Assembly: GCA_947471745.1 (NCBI GenBank)
Contig: CANJKZ010000932.1
Location: 1,054,001 to 1,118,000, forward strand
From: Closterium sp. Naga37s-1
Taxonomy: Eukaryota > Streptophyta > Zygnematophyceae > Desmidiales > Closteriaceae
Length of the DNA: 64,000 nt
Reading direction: 5' to 3'
Under the pieces are notes generated by a model. That model made no database searches. It was not told where the DNA came from and saw only the letters and a list, made by a program, of their open reading frames with translations. Positions 43,140 to 52,919 of this stretch are shown here, in pieces. The position numbers and the translations under genes are program-made. The stretch's first letter is position 1, and each line of letters opens with the position of its first letter.

Positions 43140-43536
43140 CACCCCCATAGGCAAAGTGGGGGAGAACAAGGGGTCACAAGACCAGTCAAGCAAAGCAAAG
43201 CAAGCTCAGGGTGGATCACAAAGTCACCACACATTCCGAGCACAAGTTCAAGGCCACAAGGCCAGTTCACATGCAGGATTACATATATACATATATAAGG
43301 CTAGACAAGCAAGAGCAGGTGTACATATATATGCAACAGTACAAACAAGGTCAAGGGGTGAGCAAGTGAGGCAAGGTAGGCACAAGACCTAGCTGAGTAC
43401 AGAAGCGCTGATGATCACAAGGCGCAAGTGCCTTGGTGAAGATATCAGCAGTGTTGGCCTCAGAGGCCACGTACGCAAGCCGCAGCTGACCACGCTGCTG
43501 TAGCTCACGAGCAAGGAAGTAGCGGAGAGCAATGTG
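43140..43536 (-). promoter_or_regulatory. 3' UTR of Copia F and RNase H tail beyond the stop
   Basis: Bases 43536 to about 43400 still encode the RNase H C-terminus after the premature TAG. The 3' UTR hairpins GGTC-ACAA-GACC near 43172-43183 and GGCC-ACAA-GGCC near 43252-43263 follow, then the polypurine complement at 43140. Confidence 0.6.
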
Positions 43537-46500
43537 CTACGTTCTGTGCTCCAGTCTCTGCTCTCGACACAAGGCCAGCATGGCCTTGTTGTCTACGTAC
43601 AGCACTGGAGGAGAACAGGGCGGCTCTCCGTGGTCAGTCAGCAGGTAGGTGAGCCAGCGAAGCTCCTGTGGGGCCCCGGCGTAGATCTCAGCCTCACAAC
43701 TGGAGCCGAGAACAGAAGACGAGCGGGTAGCCCGCCACGAAACAGAGCCGGAACCAAGGCTGAAGGTGTAACCCTGTGACCACCGCTGCGTAGCCTGGTC
43801 GTCAGCCCAAGAAGCGTCTGCGTGCCCAGTGAGGACCACTGGACTCTGCCCTCCAAGCACAAGCCCCATGCCCGACGTACTGCACAAGTAGCGCAACACC
43901 CTCTTCGCTGCAGCCATGTGCTCCGGTCTGTGTCTCCCAGGAGCAAGAATGCTAAGAGGGTATGCAAGGTCAGGTCGTGTGCAGGTCATCAGGTACATGA
44001 GGCAGCCAACAAGCTCTGGGTACGGGCCACTCGACTCTACGGACTCATCCGAAGGCAGAGCTGAGAGCGAGTGGCGAGTAGGCAGAGGAGTGGCCTGAGG
44101 CGAGGAGTACGTGAAGCCGAAGCGCTGAAGGACCTGCTGCACCATGTGTGACTGAGTCAGGGTAATGGTGCGGCGTGCTCTGTCCCGGGTGATCTGCAAG
44201 CCAAGGTAGCTGCGCAGTTCACCCAGGTCTGTGCACGTGTGTCTCTTCTGCAGCTCGGACTTCACGTGGGCGAGTCCAGCAGTGTCAGCTGTGGCGAAGA
44301 CCAAGTCGTCGACATACACGAGGATGTAGAACGGCGGCAAAGAAGTGTCGGTGCGCAGAAACAGCGACGGGTCGGCAGTAGAGGGAGCAAACCCAAGAGC
44401 CGCAAGTGTAGTCCTCAGTGTGTCGTGCCACTCACGCGGTGCCTGGCGGAGACCGTAGACTGGCCGCCGGAGGCTCCACTGGGTGCCAGGAGGAAAAGTT
44501 CCAGTGAAGCCAGGTGGGCGACGCAGCCAGATCTCCTCGTGCAGGCTGCCCTGCAAGAAAGCAGTGCTGAAGTCAAGAGAGTGCAGCTCGTAGTCGCGGT
44601 GAGCAGCTATGTGCAGCAGTACCCGAAGAGTGGTCATCTTCGGGGTGGGAGAGAAGGTCTGAAAGTAGTCAACTCCCTGCCGCTGACTAAAGCCACGAGC
44701 CACGTAACGCGCCTTGAAGACAGGCGGAGAACCCGGCGGCCGCTTCACCCTGAAAATCCACATGCCACTGACGATGTTCGCCCCAGGCGGGGGAACCTCG
44801 TCAACGTAGGTGCCTGTGGACTTCCAGGAAGCCATCTCTGCGTCCATAGCTGCCTGCCACTGAGAGGAGTAGGGACCCTCTATCGCCTCCGCGTAAGAGC
44901 GCGGAGTCGGGATGTCAAGTGCATCCGGGTCTCCCTCAGGGGTAAGCAGTACGGACACGAGATGAGGTGAAGCAGCAGCCAAACACTGGAACTCCTCCTG
45001 CCTGTCCTCAAGGACGTCCGTGCCAAGGGCACACTCACCCCCGACGGACGGAGGACAGACAGACTCAGACTCAGCAACAAGACTAGCAGCGTAGTCTAGA
45101 CGACAGCGAGCAGCAAAGTCGACGAGCTCAGTAACTAGGGCAGACGCAGCAGTGGACTCAAAGGAAGGGTCAGTGACAACAGTAGCAAGGAGACGCGTGA
45201 CAGTAGGACTGGCAGCACGAAGAGAGTCCGACTCCGGGTCAGGAAGAGCAGGAAGAGAGGACTCAGGAGGAGAAGGCAAAGGGGCACGCAGAGGAGCAGT
45301 GGACGGACGCAGAGACATCCGGTGCGTGCCCGGGACAGGAGGAGGACGCTGACGCGAACCACGACCACTAGTGCGAGCAGCACGGACAGGCGACGCAGGG
45401 CGAGACGCAGGCTCACCACGCTCAGCAAGACCTCCAGTAGGACCAGTGTAGGGAGAAGGAGCGGGCAGTGGGGAGGCCGGCTGTAACTGTAACTGTGACG
45501 GGACAGGCTGTGGACACTCTAAGGGAGGAGGAGGACCAGTAGAAGGCGAGAGTCCAAGAACCTGCTGAAGGAGCGGAACGAAGTACGGCCTAGGCCGCGC
45601 GGCGACTCCAGACACAGCAGGGACAGCACCAGTACCCCCAGCGGCAGCATCAGCGCCAGCAGCACCTCCAGCTCCAGTACCTCCAGCAGCACCAGTAGCA
45701 CCCCCAGCAGGACCGCCTCCAGGACCGACAGCAGTAGCCTCAGCGCCAACACCCTCAGCATCTCCAGCTCCAGTCGTACCCGCAGGCCCAGCAGCTCCAG
45801 TACTCCCAGTACGAGCACCTCCGGGACCCGCGGCACCAGCACCCTCAGCAGCCGAAGAACCTCCAGCTCCAGCAGCACGCCTCCAGCGCCGGGCAAACCA
45901 CTCGCGCAGCTCCTGTGGAGAGAGTGGCTCCCGCCGAGACGAAGCACCCGGAGAACCTCCAGGCTCAGCACCGCCAGACGCCACACGAGCAGGCCCAGCT
46001 CCCTCAGGCTCCGCACCCCCAAGCTCAGCACCTCCAGGCGTGGCACCCCCAGGCTCAGCACCCCCAGGCGTAGCACCCCCAGGCTCAGCACCCCCAGGCT
46101 CAGCACCCCCAGTAGTAGCACCCCCAGGCTCAGCACCCCCAGGCTCAGGACCCCCAGTAGTAGCACCCTCAGGCTTAGCACCCCCAGGCGTAGCACCCAT
46201 ACGCTCAGCACCCCCAGAGTCAGCACCCCCAGGCTCAGCACCCTCAGCAGCACCAGAGTCACCAGTAACCTCGACAGGCTCGACTGCGTCTACCTGGGAC
46301 ACACCTGAAGGGGCAGGACCCTGAGGGGGGAGGGGGTCTACCGGGGGGGAACCTGGTACAAGGAAGAGCGGTGGCGGGGGGAGGGACGGAGTGCGGTAGG
46401 GGAAGAGGCGGTAGTAGGGGACCGACTCGTCAAACGTGACGTCCTGGGAGGACAGAACACGGCGAGAGGTGGGGTGGTAGAACTGCCACCCTGGCGCGTC

Positions 46501-48531
46501 AGGGGGGAAGCCAAGGAAGACGCAAGGAGCAGCACGAGGGGACAGCTTGTCCGCAGACAAGTCGCAGACAAACGCCCGAGATCCCCAGACACGGAACGCA
46601 GACGCATCGCCAACCTTCCCCGTCCACAGCAAGGCTGGGGAGGTCTCCGGCATGGAGACCCTGGGGTGAAGGTTGATCTGATGCGCCGCGTACCGAACCG
46701 CAAACGGCCACAGAAAATGGGGGGCAGCCGCATGCATCATGGACGTACGGGCGACGTCCATGACCATGCCAATGCGGCGCTCAGCAATCCCATTTTGCTG
46801 TGGAGAGTCCGGAAGCGTGAAGGTCTGGCGGATGCCTCGTGCACGACAGTAGGCTCGCAGAAGGCCAGAGGAGAACTCTCCACCTCTGTCAGAGTGCAGA
46901 CGCAGAACAGGAAAGTCCGAGCCGAAGCTCTGCCTGAGCTGGAGACGAGCTGCGCGGATCCAGTCGATCAACACCTCAGTGACATCACCCTTGCTGCGCA
47001 AGGGGAAGACTGTGGTGTAACGCGAGTAGTCGTCAACCACCAGCAGGAAGTAGCGCTCGTGACCCTGTCCACGGACGCGGGCCGGGCCCCACACGTCCAT
47101 GTGAAGCGTCTGCAGCGGGGCCTCTGTCGGAGGAAACTGGGAGGAGTGAGGGGCAGCCCGCTGCCGCCCCTCGACACAGGGGACGCAGGTAGGGCCAGGC
47201 CCCGGAGGAAGGGGAGGGAGGGACCGGGGAAGACCAGAGACAAGGACACGGGAGGCCATGCCTCGGAGACGAAGCAGGGAGGGGTGACCAAGGCGGTGGT
47301 GCCAGAGGAGAGTCTCGTGAGACAGGAGGCGACACGAACAGGGGGCAGACTCAGGACCAGACCTGGACGCTGCAGCAAACACCTGACCCGACGCAGCTAC
47401 CTGACCAGACGCAGTGACTGGAGGAGACGCAGTGGTCTGTGCGTACAGGCTCGACCCCGGCCGACGTGTAAACGTGGCCAGGTGTCGGCCTGTCCGAGCG
47501 TCCGTGCAGTGGGTCACCCGCTGACTCGCAGGAGTGAACTGGTGAACCCCCGCATCCTGTAGGTCAGCACCACTCACCAAGTTCGTAGAGAACGAGGGGA
47601 GGTAAAGACCAGACAGGGTGCCAGAGGGGGCCGCCGGACACGGGAGGACAGTGGAGAAGTGAGCAAGGACAGGACCCCCAGAGGGGTCTGCCAGGGAGAC
47701 CGCAACCGGCCGACTGAGCGGCGTAAGCGTGGTGCGGTCTCGAAAGAAGGAGCGGGAAGCACCCGAGTCAAGAGTGAAGGTGTGTAAGGCCTGAGACGAC
47801 GTGGTACCTGAGAGAGCAGACTCACCAGCACCTGGGGCAGCAGACGCACTAGCACCTAGAGCAGCAGCCTCACCAGCACCTAGAGCAGCAGCCTCAATGC
47901 CCGGGTCAGGCGGAACACACAGGTAACAGTCACCCTCATCACTAGTAGGCAATGCATACATGGCAGTGAGGATAGCATCATAGTCAAGAGTATAGATATC
48001 TACCCGCAGCCGAAGCAGCTCCACCCAGTCGGGGAGCTCAGCCGCGTCGCCAAACTCCGTACGCCAGGCATCGCTCAGACGGGCGAAGCAGCGGGACTCT
48101 GCGTGACCCAACGTCCCGCAAGGCTGACCAGTCCGAGCACCAGTGCGAATGACGTACGGACAGCGAGCAGTACCCCGTGACCCGTCACGCTGAGCGTACC
48201 ACTCACGAAGCTGCTGGGGCGAAAGGACTGCTCGCGGACGACGCTGAAGCTGCACCTGGCCACTACAAGCAGCTGCCGAACTACTCACTCCAGGACGACT
48301 CCCACTACGGCCACCCCGACAACCCCAACTAGCGTACCACTCACGAAGCTGTTGGGGGGTGAGGGACTCACGCGGGCGACGCTGCAGCTGCACCTGGCCA
48401 CTACAAGCAGCTGTGGAACTACTCACTCCAGGACGACTCCCACTACGGCCACCCCGACAACCCCAACTAGCGTACCACGCACGAAGCTGTTGGGGGGTGA
48501 GGGACTCACGCGGGCGACGCTGGAGCTGCAT
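43537..48531 (-). CDS. Copia F polyprotein: protease, integrase, RT, RNase H (1664 aa)
   Basis: The longest ORF of the window. Residues 1-138 are a 46-residue module in tandem (QLQRRPRESLTPQQLREWY type, third copy diverged) in place of the gag core. The Cys/His cluster CPYVIRTGARTGQPCG...HAESRC follows near 155-180. Protease HTFTLDSGASRSFFRD near 254. Integrase WHHRLGHPS near 413, CVPCVEG near 453, HMDVWGPARV near 478, HSDRGGEF near 545, NGIAERRIG near 583. Repeats of AEPGG type near 745-860, and a Gly/Ala linker near 880-980. RT starts near 1256 (MWIFRVKRPPGSPP), with YVDD in FYILVYVDDLVF near 1407. RNase H TGHADASWADD near 1568. TAG at 43537 ends it about 50 residues early, after LEHRT. Two small in-frame losses (near ILAPGRHR and AGAPQEL) are seen. 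The first in-frame ATG gives no gag, so it cannot form particles alone. Confidence 0.9.
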   Translation of the reverse strand: MQLQRRPRESLTPQQLRAWYASWGCRGGRSGSRPGVSSSTAACSGQVQLQRRPRESLTPQQLREWYASWGCRGGRSGSRPGVSSSAAACSGQVQLQRRPRAVLSPQQLREWYAQRDGSRGTARCPYVIRTGARTGQPCGTLGHAESRCFARLSDAWRTEFGDAAELPDWVELLRLRVDIYTLDYDAILTAMYALPTSDEGDCYLCVPPDPGIEAAALGAGEAAALGASASAAPGAGESALSGTTSSQALHTFTLDSGASRSFFRDRTTLTPLSRPVAVSLADPSGGPVLAHFSTVLPCPAAPSGTLSGLYLPSFSTNLVSGADLQDAGVHQFTPASQRVTHCTDARTGRHLATFTRRPGSSLYAQTTASPPVTASGQVAASGQVFAAASRSGPESAPCSCRLLSHETLLWHHRLGHPSLLRLRGMASRVLVSGLPRSLPPLPPGPGPTCVPCVEGRQRAAPHSSQFPPTEAPLQTLHMDVWGPARVRGQGHERYFLLVVDDYSRYTTVFPLRSKGDVTEVLIDWIRAARLQLRQSFGSDFPVLRLHSDRGGEFSSGLLRAYCRARGIRQTFTLPDSPQQNGIAERRIGMVMDVARTSMMHAAAPHFLWPFAVRYAAHQINLHPRVSMPETSPALLWTGKVGDASAFRVWGSRAFVCDLSADKLSPRAAPCVFLGFPPDAPGWQFYHPTSRRVLSSQDVTFDESVPYYRLFPYRTPSLPPPPLFLVPGSPPVDPLPPQGPAPSGVSQVDAVEPVEVTGDSGAAEGAEPGGADSGGAERMGATPGGAKPEGATTGGPEPGGAEPGGATTGGAEPGGAEPGGATPGGAEPGGATPGGAELGGAEPEGAGPARVASGGAEPGGSPGASSRREPLSPQELREWFARRWRRAAGAGGSSAAEGAGAAGPGGARTGSTGAAGPAGTTGAGDAEGVGAEATAVGPGGGPAGGATGAAGGTGAGGAAGADAAAGGTGAVPAVSGVAARPRPYFVPLLQQVLGLSPSTGPPPPLECPQPVPSQLQLQPASPLPAPSPYTGPTGGLAERGEPASRPASPVRAARTSGRGSRQRPPPVPGTHRMSLRPSTAPLRAPLPSPPESSLPALPDPESDSLRAASPTVTRLLATVVTDPSFESTAASALVTELVDFAARCRLDYAASLVAESESVCPPSVGGECALGTDVLEDRQEEFQCLAAASPHLVSVLLTPEGDPDALDIPTPRSYAEAIEGPYSSQWQAAMDAEMASWKSTGTYVDEVPPPGANIVSGMWIFRVKRPPGSPPVFKARYVARGFSQRQGVDYFQTFSPTPKMTTLRVLLHIAAHRDYELHSLDFSTAFLQGSLHEEIWLRRPPGFTGTFPPGTQWSLRRPVYGLRQAPREWHDTLRTTLAALGFAPSTADPSLFLRTDTSLPPFYILVYVDDLVFATADTAGLAHVKSELQKRHTCTDLGELRSYLGLQITRDRARRTITLTQSHMVQQVLQRFGFTYSSPQATPLPTRHSLSALPSDESVESSGPYPELVGCLMYLMTCTRPDLAYPLSILAPGRHRPEHMAAAKRVLRYLCSTSGMGLVLGGQSPVVLTGHADASWADDQATQRWSQGYTFSLGSGSVSWRATRSSSVLGSSCEAEIYAGAPQELRWLTYLLTDHGEPPCSPPVLYVDNKAMLALCREQRLEHRT

Positions 48532-50021
48532 CTGGCCACGCCAGGAGCAGCAGTAGCAGTAGAAAGAGCAGCAGCAGTAAGAGCAGCAGTAACAGCAGTA
48601 CGGGCAGGGCAGTGCTCACCAGTGGCGCGAAGGGCAGGCGTACGACGGCGGCAACGGCGAGGCCGCTACCACTGTAGAGCGAGAGCTCCGCGGCAGCTGC
48701 AGGGGTGGCTGCTCCAGGGGCGGCAGTTGTAGGGGCGACTGCTCCAGAGGCGGCTGCTCCAGGGGCGGCTGCTGCAGTGGCGGCTGCTCCGGGGGCGGCT
48801 GCTGCAGTGGCGGCTGCTCCAGGGGCGGCTGCTGCAGTGGCGGCTGCTCCAGGGGCGGCTGCTGCAGTGGCGGCTGCTCCAGGGGCGGCTGCTGCAGTGG
48901 CGGCTGCTCCAGGGGCGGCTCGGCTGCTGGGCGACTCGGCGGCTCAGCTGCTGGGCGGCTCGGCGGCTCGGCTGCTCGCTAGGGGCGGCGACGGGGCCGG
49001 GTAGGGGCAGCGACGGGGCCGCTAGGGGCGGGGAGCGGCGACGGGGCCGCTAGGGGCGGCGACGGGGCCGCGTAGGGGTGGCTACGAGGCCGCGTAGGGG
49101 CGGCGACGGGGCCGCGTAGGGAGGGAAGCGGCGACGGGGCCGCTAGGGGCGGCGACGGGGCCGCGTAGGGGCGGCTACGAGGCCGCGTAGGGGCGGCAAC
49201 GGGGCCGCGTAGGGAGGGAGGCGGCGACGGGGCCGCTAGGGGCGGCGACGGGGCCGCGTAGGGGCGGCGACAGGGCCGCGTAGGGAGGGAGGAGGCGACG
49301 GGGCCGTTAGGGGCGGCGACGGGGCCGCGTAGGGGCGGCGACGGGGCCGCTAGGGGCGGCGACGGGGCCGCGTAGGGGCGGCGACGGGGCCGCGTAGGGA
49401 GGGGAGCGGCGACGGGGCCGCTAGGGGCGGCGACGGGGCCGCGTAAGGGCGGCGACGGGGCCGCGTAGGGGCGGCTACGGGGCCGCGTAGGGAGGGGAGC
49501 GGCGACGGGGCCGCTAGGGGCGGCGACGGGGCCGCTAGGGGCGGCAACGGGGCCGCGTAGGGGCGGCGATGGGGCCGCGTAGGGGCGGCGACGGGGCCGC
49601 GTAGGGAGGGGAACGGCTACGGGGCCGCTAGGGGCGGCGACGGGGCCGCGTAGGGGCGGCGACGGGGCCGCTAGGGGCGGCGACGGGGCCGCGTAGGGGC
49701 GGCAACGGGGCCGCGTAGGGAGGGAGGCGGCAACGGGGCCGCTAAGGGCGGCGACAGGGCCGCTAGGGGCGGCTACGGGGCCGCGTAGGGGCGGCAATGG
49801 GGCCGCTAGGGGCCGCAAGGGGGCTGGAAGGGCGGCAACGGGGCCGCTAGGGGCGGCGACGGGGCCGCTAAGGGTGGCGCGAGGGGCCGTGAGAGGGGCC
49901 TCTAAGAGAGCTCGACAGAAGGGCGGCCCACAAGGCGCGCCTCGGGCAGGAGCGACTGTCGCTCCGGTCAGAAAAAAAGGTTTCAGTGGTGGGCCCAAGG
50001 AAGCGTTCCCACTAGGGAACC
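48532..50021 (-). repeat. Minisatellite leader of Copia F
   Basis: Bases about 48720-48935 hold about seven 30-bp units (GGGGCGGCTGCTGCAGTGG core). Bases 48965-49890 hold roughly 40 units of about 22 bp (GGGGCCGCGTAGGGGCGGCG core). GGGCCC at 49991-49996 and the stem GTTCCC-ACTA-GGGAAC at 50005-50020 lie next to the primer site. A 339-codon minus-strand frame across the array (49998-48979) is treated as compositional. Confidence 0.85.
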
Positions 50022-50033
50022 TGCTCTATACCA
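50022..50033 (-). promoter_or_regulatory. Primer binding site of Copia F, altered
   Basis: The complement reads TGGTATAGAGCA: the initiator Met-tRNA site with one C missing. Confidence 0.7.
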
Positions 50034-50157
50034 TGTGAAGAAATGAGGAATGAATTGACTAAGGGAAAGTTGGGTACAAAAGCAAACCCTAGAAAACTGT
50101 ACCCCATATGTGCTACCCCACTATAGTCTACAGTAGCTATGTAATATAAATCTGACA
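50034..50157 (-). repeat. Right (5') LTR of Copia F
   Basis: 124 bp; three differences from the left LTR. Confidence 0.93.
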
Positions 50158-50162
50158 CGAGG

Positions 50163-52149
50163 CTGCTCTCCCAAGTCAGTCAGCAGGTAGGTGAGCCAGC
50201 GTAGCTCCTGAGCAGCCATGGCCCCGACGTAGATCTCAGCCTCACAACTGGAGCTGAGAACCGAAGACGAGCGGGTAGACCGCCAAGAAACAGAGCCGGA
50301 ACCAAGGCTGAAGGTGTAACCCTGTGACGACTGCTGCGTAGCTGAGTCGTCAACCCAGGAGGCGTCCACGTGACCGAAGAGGACAACTGGACCCCGTCCT
50401 CCAAGCACAAGCCCCATGCCCGACGTACTGCACAGGTAACACAGTACCCTCTTCGCAGCATCCCAGTGCACCTTTCGGTGCCTGCCGGGAGCCACATAGC
50501 GAGCCAGGAGGCTGAGAGGGTACGCGAGGTCGGGTCAAGTGCACGTCATCAGGTACATGAGGCAACCCACAAGCTCTGGGTACGGACCACTCGGCTCTAC
50601 GGACTCGTCCGAAGGTGGAGCTGAGAGCGAGTGGCTGGTAGACAGAGGAGTGGGCTGTGGCGAGGAGAATTGGAAGCCGAAGCGCTGAAGGACCTGGTGC
50701 ACCATGTGTGACTGAGTCAGGGTAATGGTGCGCCGAGCTCTGTCCCGGGTGATCTGCAAGCCAAGATAGCTGCGCAGTTCACCCAGGTCAGTGCAGGTGT
50801 GTCTCTTTTGCAGCTCCGACTTCACAAGAGTCAGTGCCTCAGTGTCAGCAGTGGCAAAGACGAGGTCGTCGACGTAGACAAGGACGTAGAACGGCGGCAG
50901 TGAGGTGTCGGCGTGTAGAAACAGCGACGGGTCAGCAGTAGCAGGAGCAAACCCAAGAGCCGCAAGTGTAGTCCTCAGTGTGTCGTGCCACTCGCGAGGC
51001 GCCTGGCGGAGACCGTAGACTGGCCGTCGAAGACTCCACTGAGTACCTGCAGGAAAGGACTCAGTGAAACCAGATGGGCGACGCAACCAGATCTCCTCGC
51101 GCAGGCTGCCCTGCAGGAACGCTGTGCTGAAGTCCAGAGAGTGCAACTCGTAGTCACGCTGAGCAGTGACGTGCAGCAACACCCGAAGAGTAGTCATCTT
51201 CGGGGTGGGGGAGAAGGTCTGAAAGTAGTCCACTCCCTGTCGCTGATTGAAGCCTCTAGCAACGTTACGCGCCTTGAAGGCAGGCGGAGAACCCGGCGGC
51301 CGCTTCACCCTGAAGATCCACATGCCATCGACTATGTTCGCCCCAGGTGGGGGAACCTCGTCGACGTAGGTGTCTGTGGACTTCCGGGATGCCATCTCGG
51401 CATCCATGGCTGCCTGCCACTGAGAGGAGTAAGGACCCGTAATCGCCTCTGCGTAAGAGCGCGGGGTCGGGATATCTGGTGCTTCCGGGTCTCCCAGGGG
51501 CAAGCAGCAAGGAAGCGAAACGAGGTTCAGCATCAGCAAGACACTCAAAGTCCTCCTGCCTGTCTTCAAGGACGTCCGTGCCAAGAGCACACTCACCCCC
51601 GACGGACGGAGGACTGGCAGACGCAGACTCAGCAACCAGAGCAGTGGCGTAGTCTAGACAGCAGGCAGCACCAAAGTCAAGCAGCTCAGCAACGAGAGCA
51701 GACGCAGCAGCAGACTCAAAAGAGGGGTCAGTGACAGCAGTGGCGAGGAGACGAGAGACAGTGGGACTGGCAGCACGAGCACGGTCAGACTCAGGGTCAG
51801 GGACCTCAGGAAGAGAGGACTCAGGAGGAGCTGGCAGAGGAACACGTAGAGGAACAGTGGAAGGACGAAGGGTCATAGCGTGCGTGCCAGGGACAGGAGG
51901 AGGACGCGAGCGAGGAACGCGATGAGCAGTGCGAACAGGCGAGAAAGGACGAGACGCAGGCTCACGACGCTCTGTAAGACCGCCAGACTGCTCAGTGTAA
52001 GGAGAAGGAGCAGGCAGTGGAGAGGCCGGCTGTAACGGCGGCTGCGAGTGGTCAGGCGGGGGACACAGGAGGGGAGGAGTAAGGGCAGCAGAAGGCGGGG
52101 TACCAAGAACCTGCTGGAGCAGGGGAACGAAGTACGGTCGCGGCCGCAC
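50163..52149 (-). pseudogene. Copia E linker end, reverse transcriptase and RNase H start
   Basis: Frame 52149-51265 (linker, MRPRPYFVPLLQQVLG to the RT lead-in) overlaps frame 51635-50535 (RT), so an indel lies near 51500. RT has MWIFRVKRPPGSPP, DFSTAFLQGSLREEIW and YVDD in FYVLVYVDDLVF. A TGA at about 50535 replaces the Arg of CTRPDLAYP. RNase H runs to 50163, where element F interrupts, and resumes at 43010. Confidence 0.85.
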
Positions 52150-52215
52150 AGTGCTACCAGGGGCAACAACTCCAGCTCCTCCAGCTCCAGCACCCGCAAC
52201 ACCAGGGCCTCCAAC

Positions 52216-52779
52216 TCAACCGCCTCTTGCGCCACCAGCGCCAGTAGCACCAGACTCCGGAAGGTCTCCAGCTCGAGCACCCTCAACACCACCAGTCCCG
52301 GCAGCTCCAGTTCCCGGGGTACGAGCACCTCCAGGACCAGTGGTTGCAGTACCTCCAGTACCTCCAGCTCCAGCAGCGCGAGCACCTCCAGCTCCAGAAG
52401 CTCCACTCCGAAGGCGCGTACGCCAAACAAACCACTCACGCAACTGCTGCGGAGACAGTCTCCGCAAAGCACCGGTAGAATTGCCAGACGAAGCAGCACC
52501 CTAAGGCTCCGCACCTCCAGACTCCGAACCCTCCGACGCAGCACCCCCAGGCTCAACACCCTCAGGCTCAGTACCCCTAGGCTCACCACCCCCAGTCGCA
52601 ACACCCCCAGGCTCAGCACCCCCAGACTCAACACCCCTAGGCTCAGCACCCCAAGTCTCAGCACCCTTAGACTCCGCACCCCCAGGCTCCGCACCCCCAG
52701 ACGCAACACCTCGAGCAGCACCTGAGTCGTCAGCTACCTGAACAGGCGCAGGACCAGAGAGAGGGTCTACATAAGACAC
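52216..52779 (-). pseudogene. Copia E post-integrase repeats and linker
   Basis: Minus-strand frame with AEPGGAE-type repeats (52779-52501), one stop, then RRLSPQQLREWFVWRTRLRS and a Gly/Ala-rich linker (52467-52216). It is in a different frame from the integrase. Confidence 0.7.
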
Positions 52780-52919
52780 ACCTGAGGGAGCAGGACCTGG
52801 GGCGGGAGGGGGTCTACCGGAGGGGGACCGGGAGCAAGGAAGAGCGGCGGGGGCGGGGTAGGGGCAGAGCGGTAGGGGAAGAGGCGGTAAAAGGGAACCG
52901 ACTCGTCAAACGTGACGTC

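Larger units (their letters stand above)
43016..50157 (-). mobile_element. Copia element F, near-intact pol, gag-less, TSD CGAGG
   Basis: 7142 bp. LTRs of 124 bp at 43016-43139 and 50034-50157 differ at three positions; CGAGG at 43011-43015 and 50158-50162. Minus strand: LTR, primer site missing one C, hairpin and GGGCCC, long minisatellite leader, one ORF of 1664 codons, 3' UTR, LTR. The usual gag core is absent. Confidence 0.96.

Noticed and set aside
48979..49998. 339-codon minus-strand frame of Pro/Ala repeats
   Set aside because: Lies wholly in the GC-rich minisatellite leader of element F; the unit composition lacks stop codons by chance. No domain seen.
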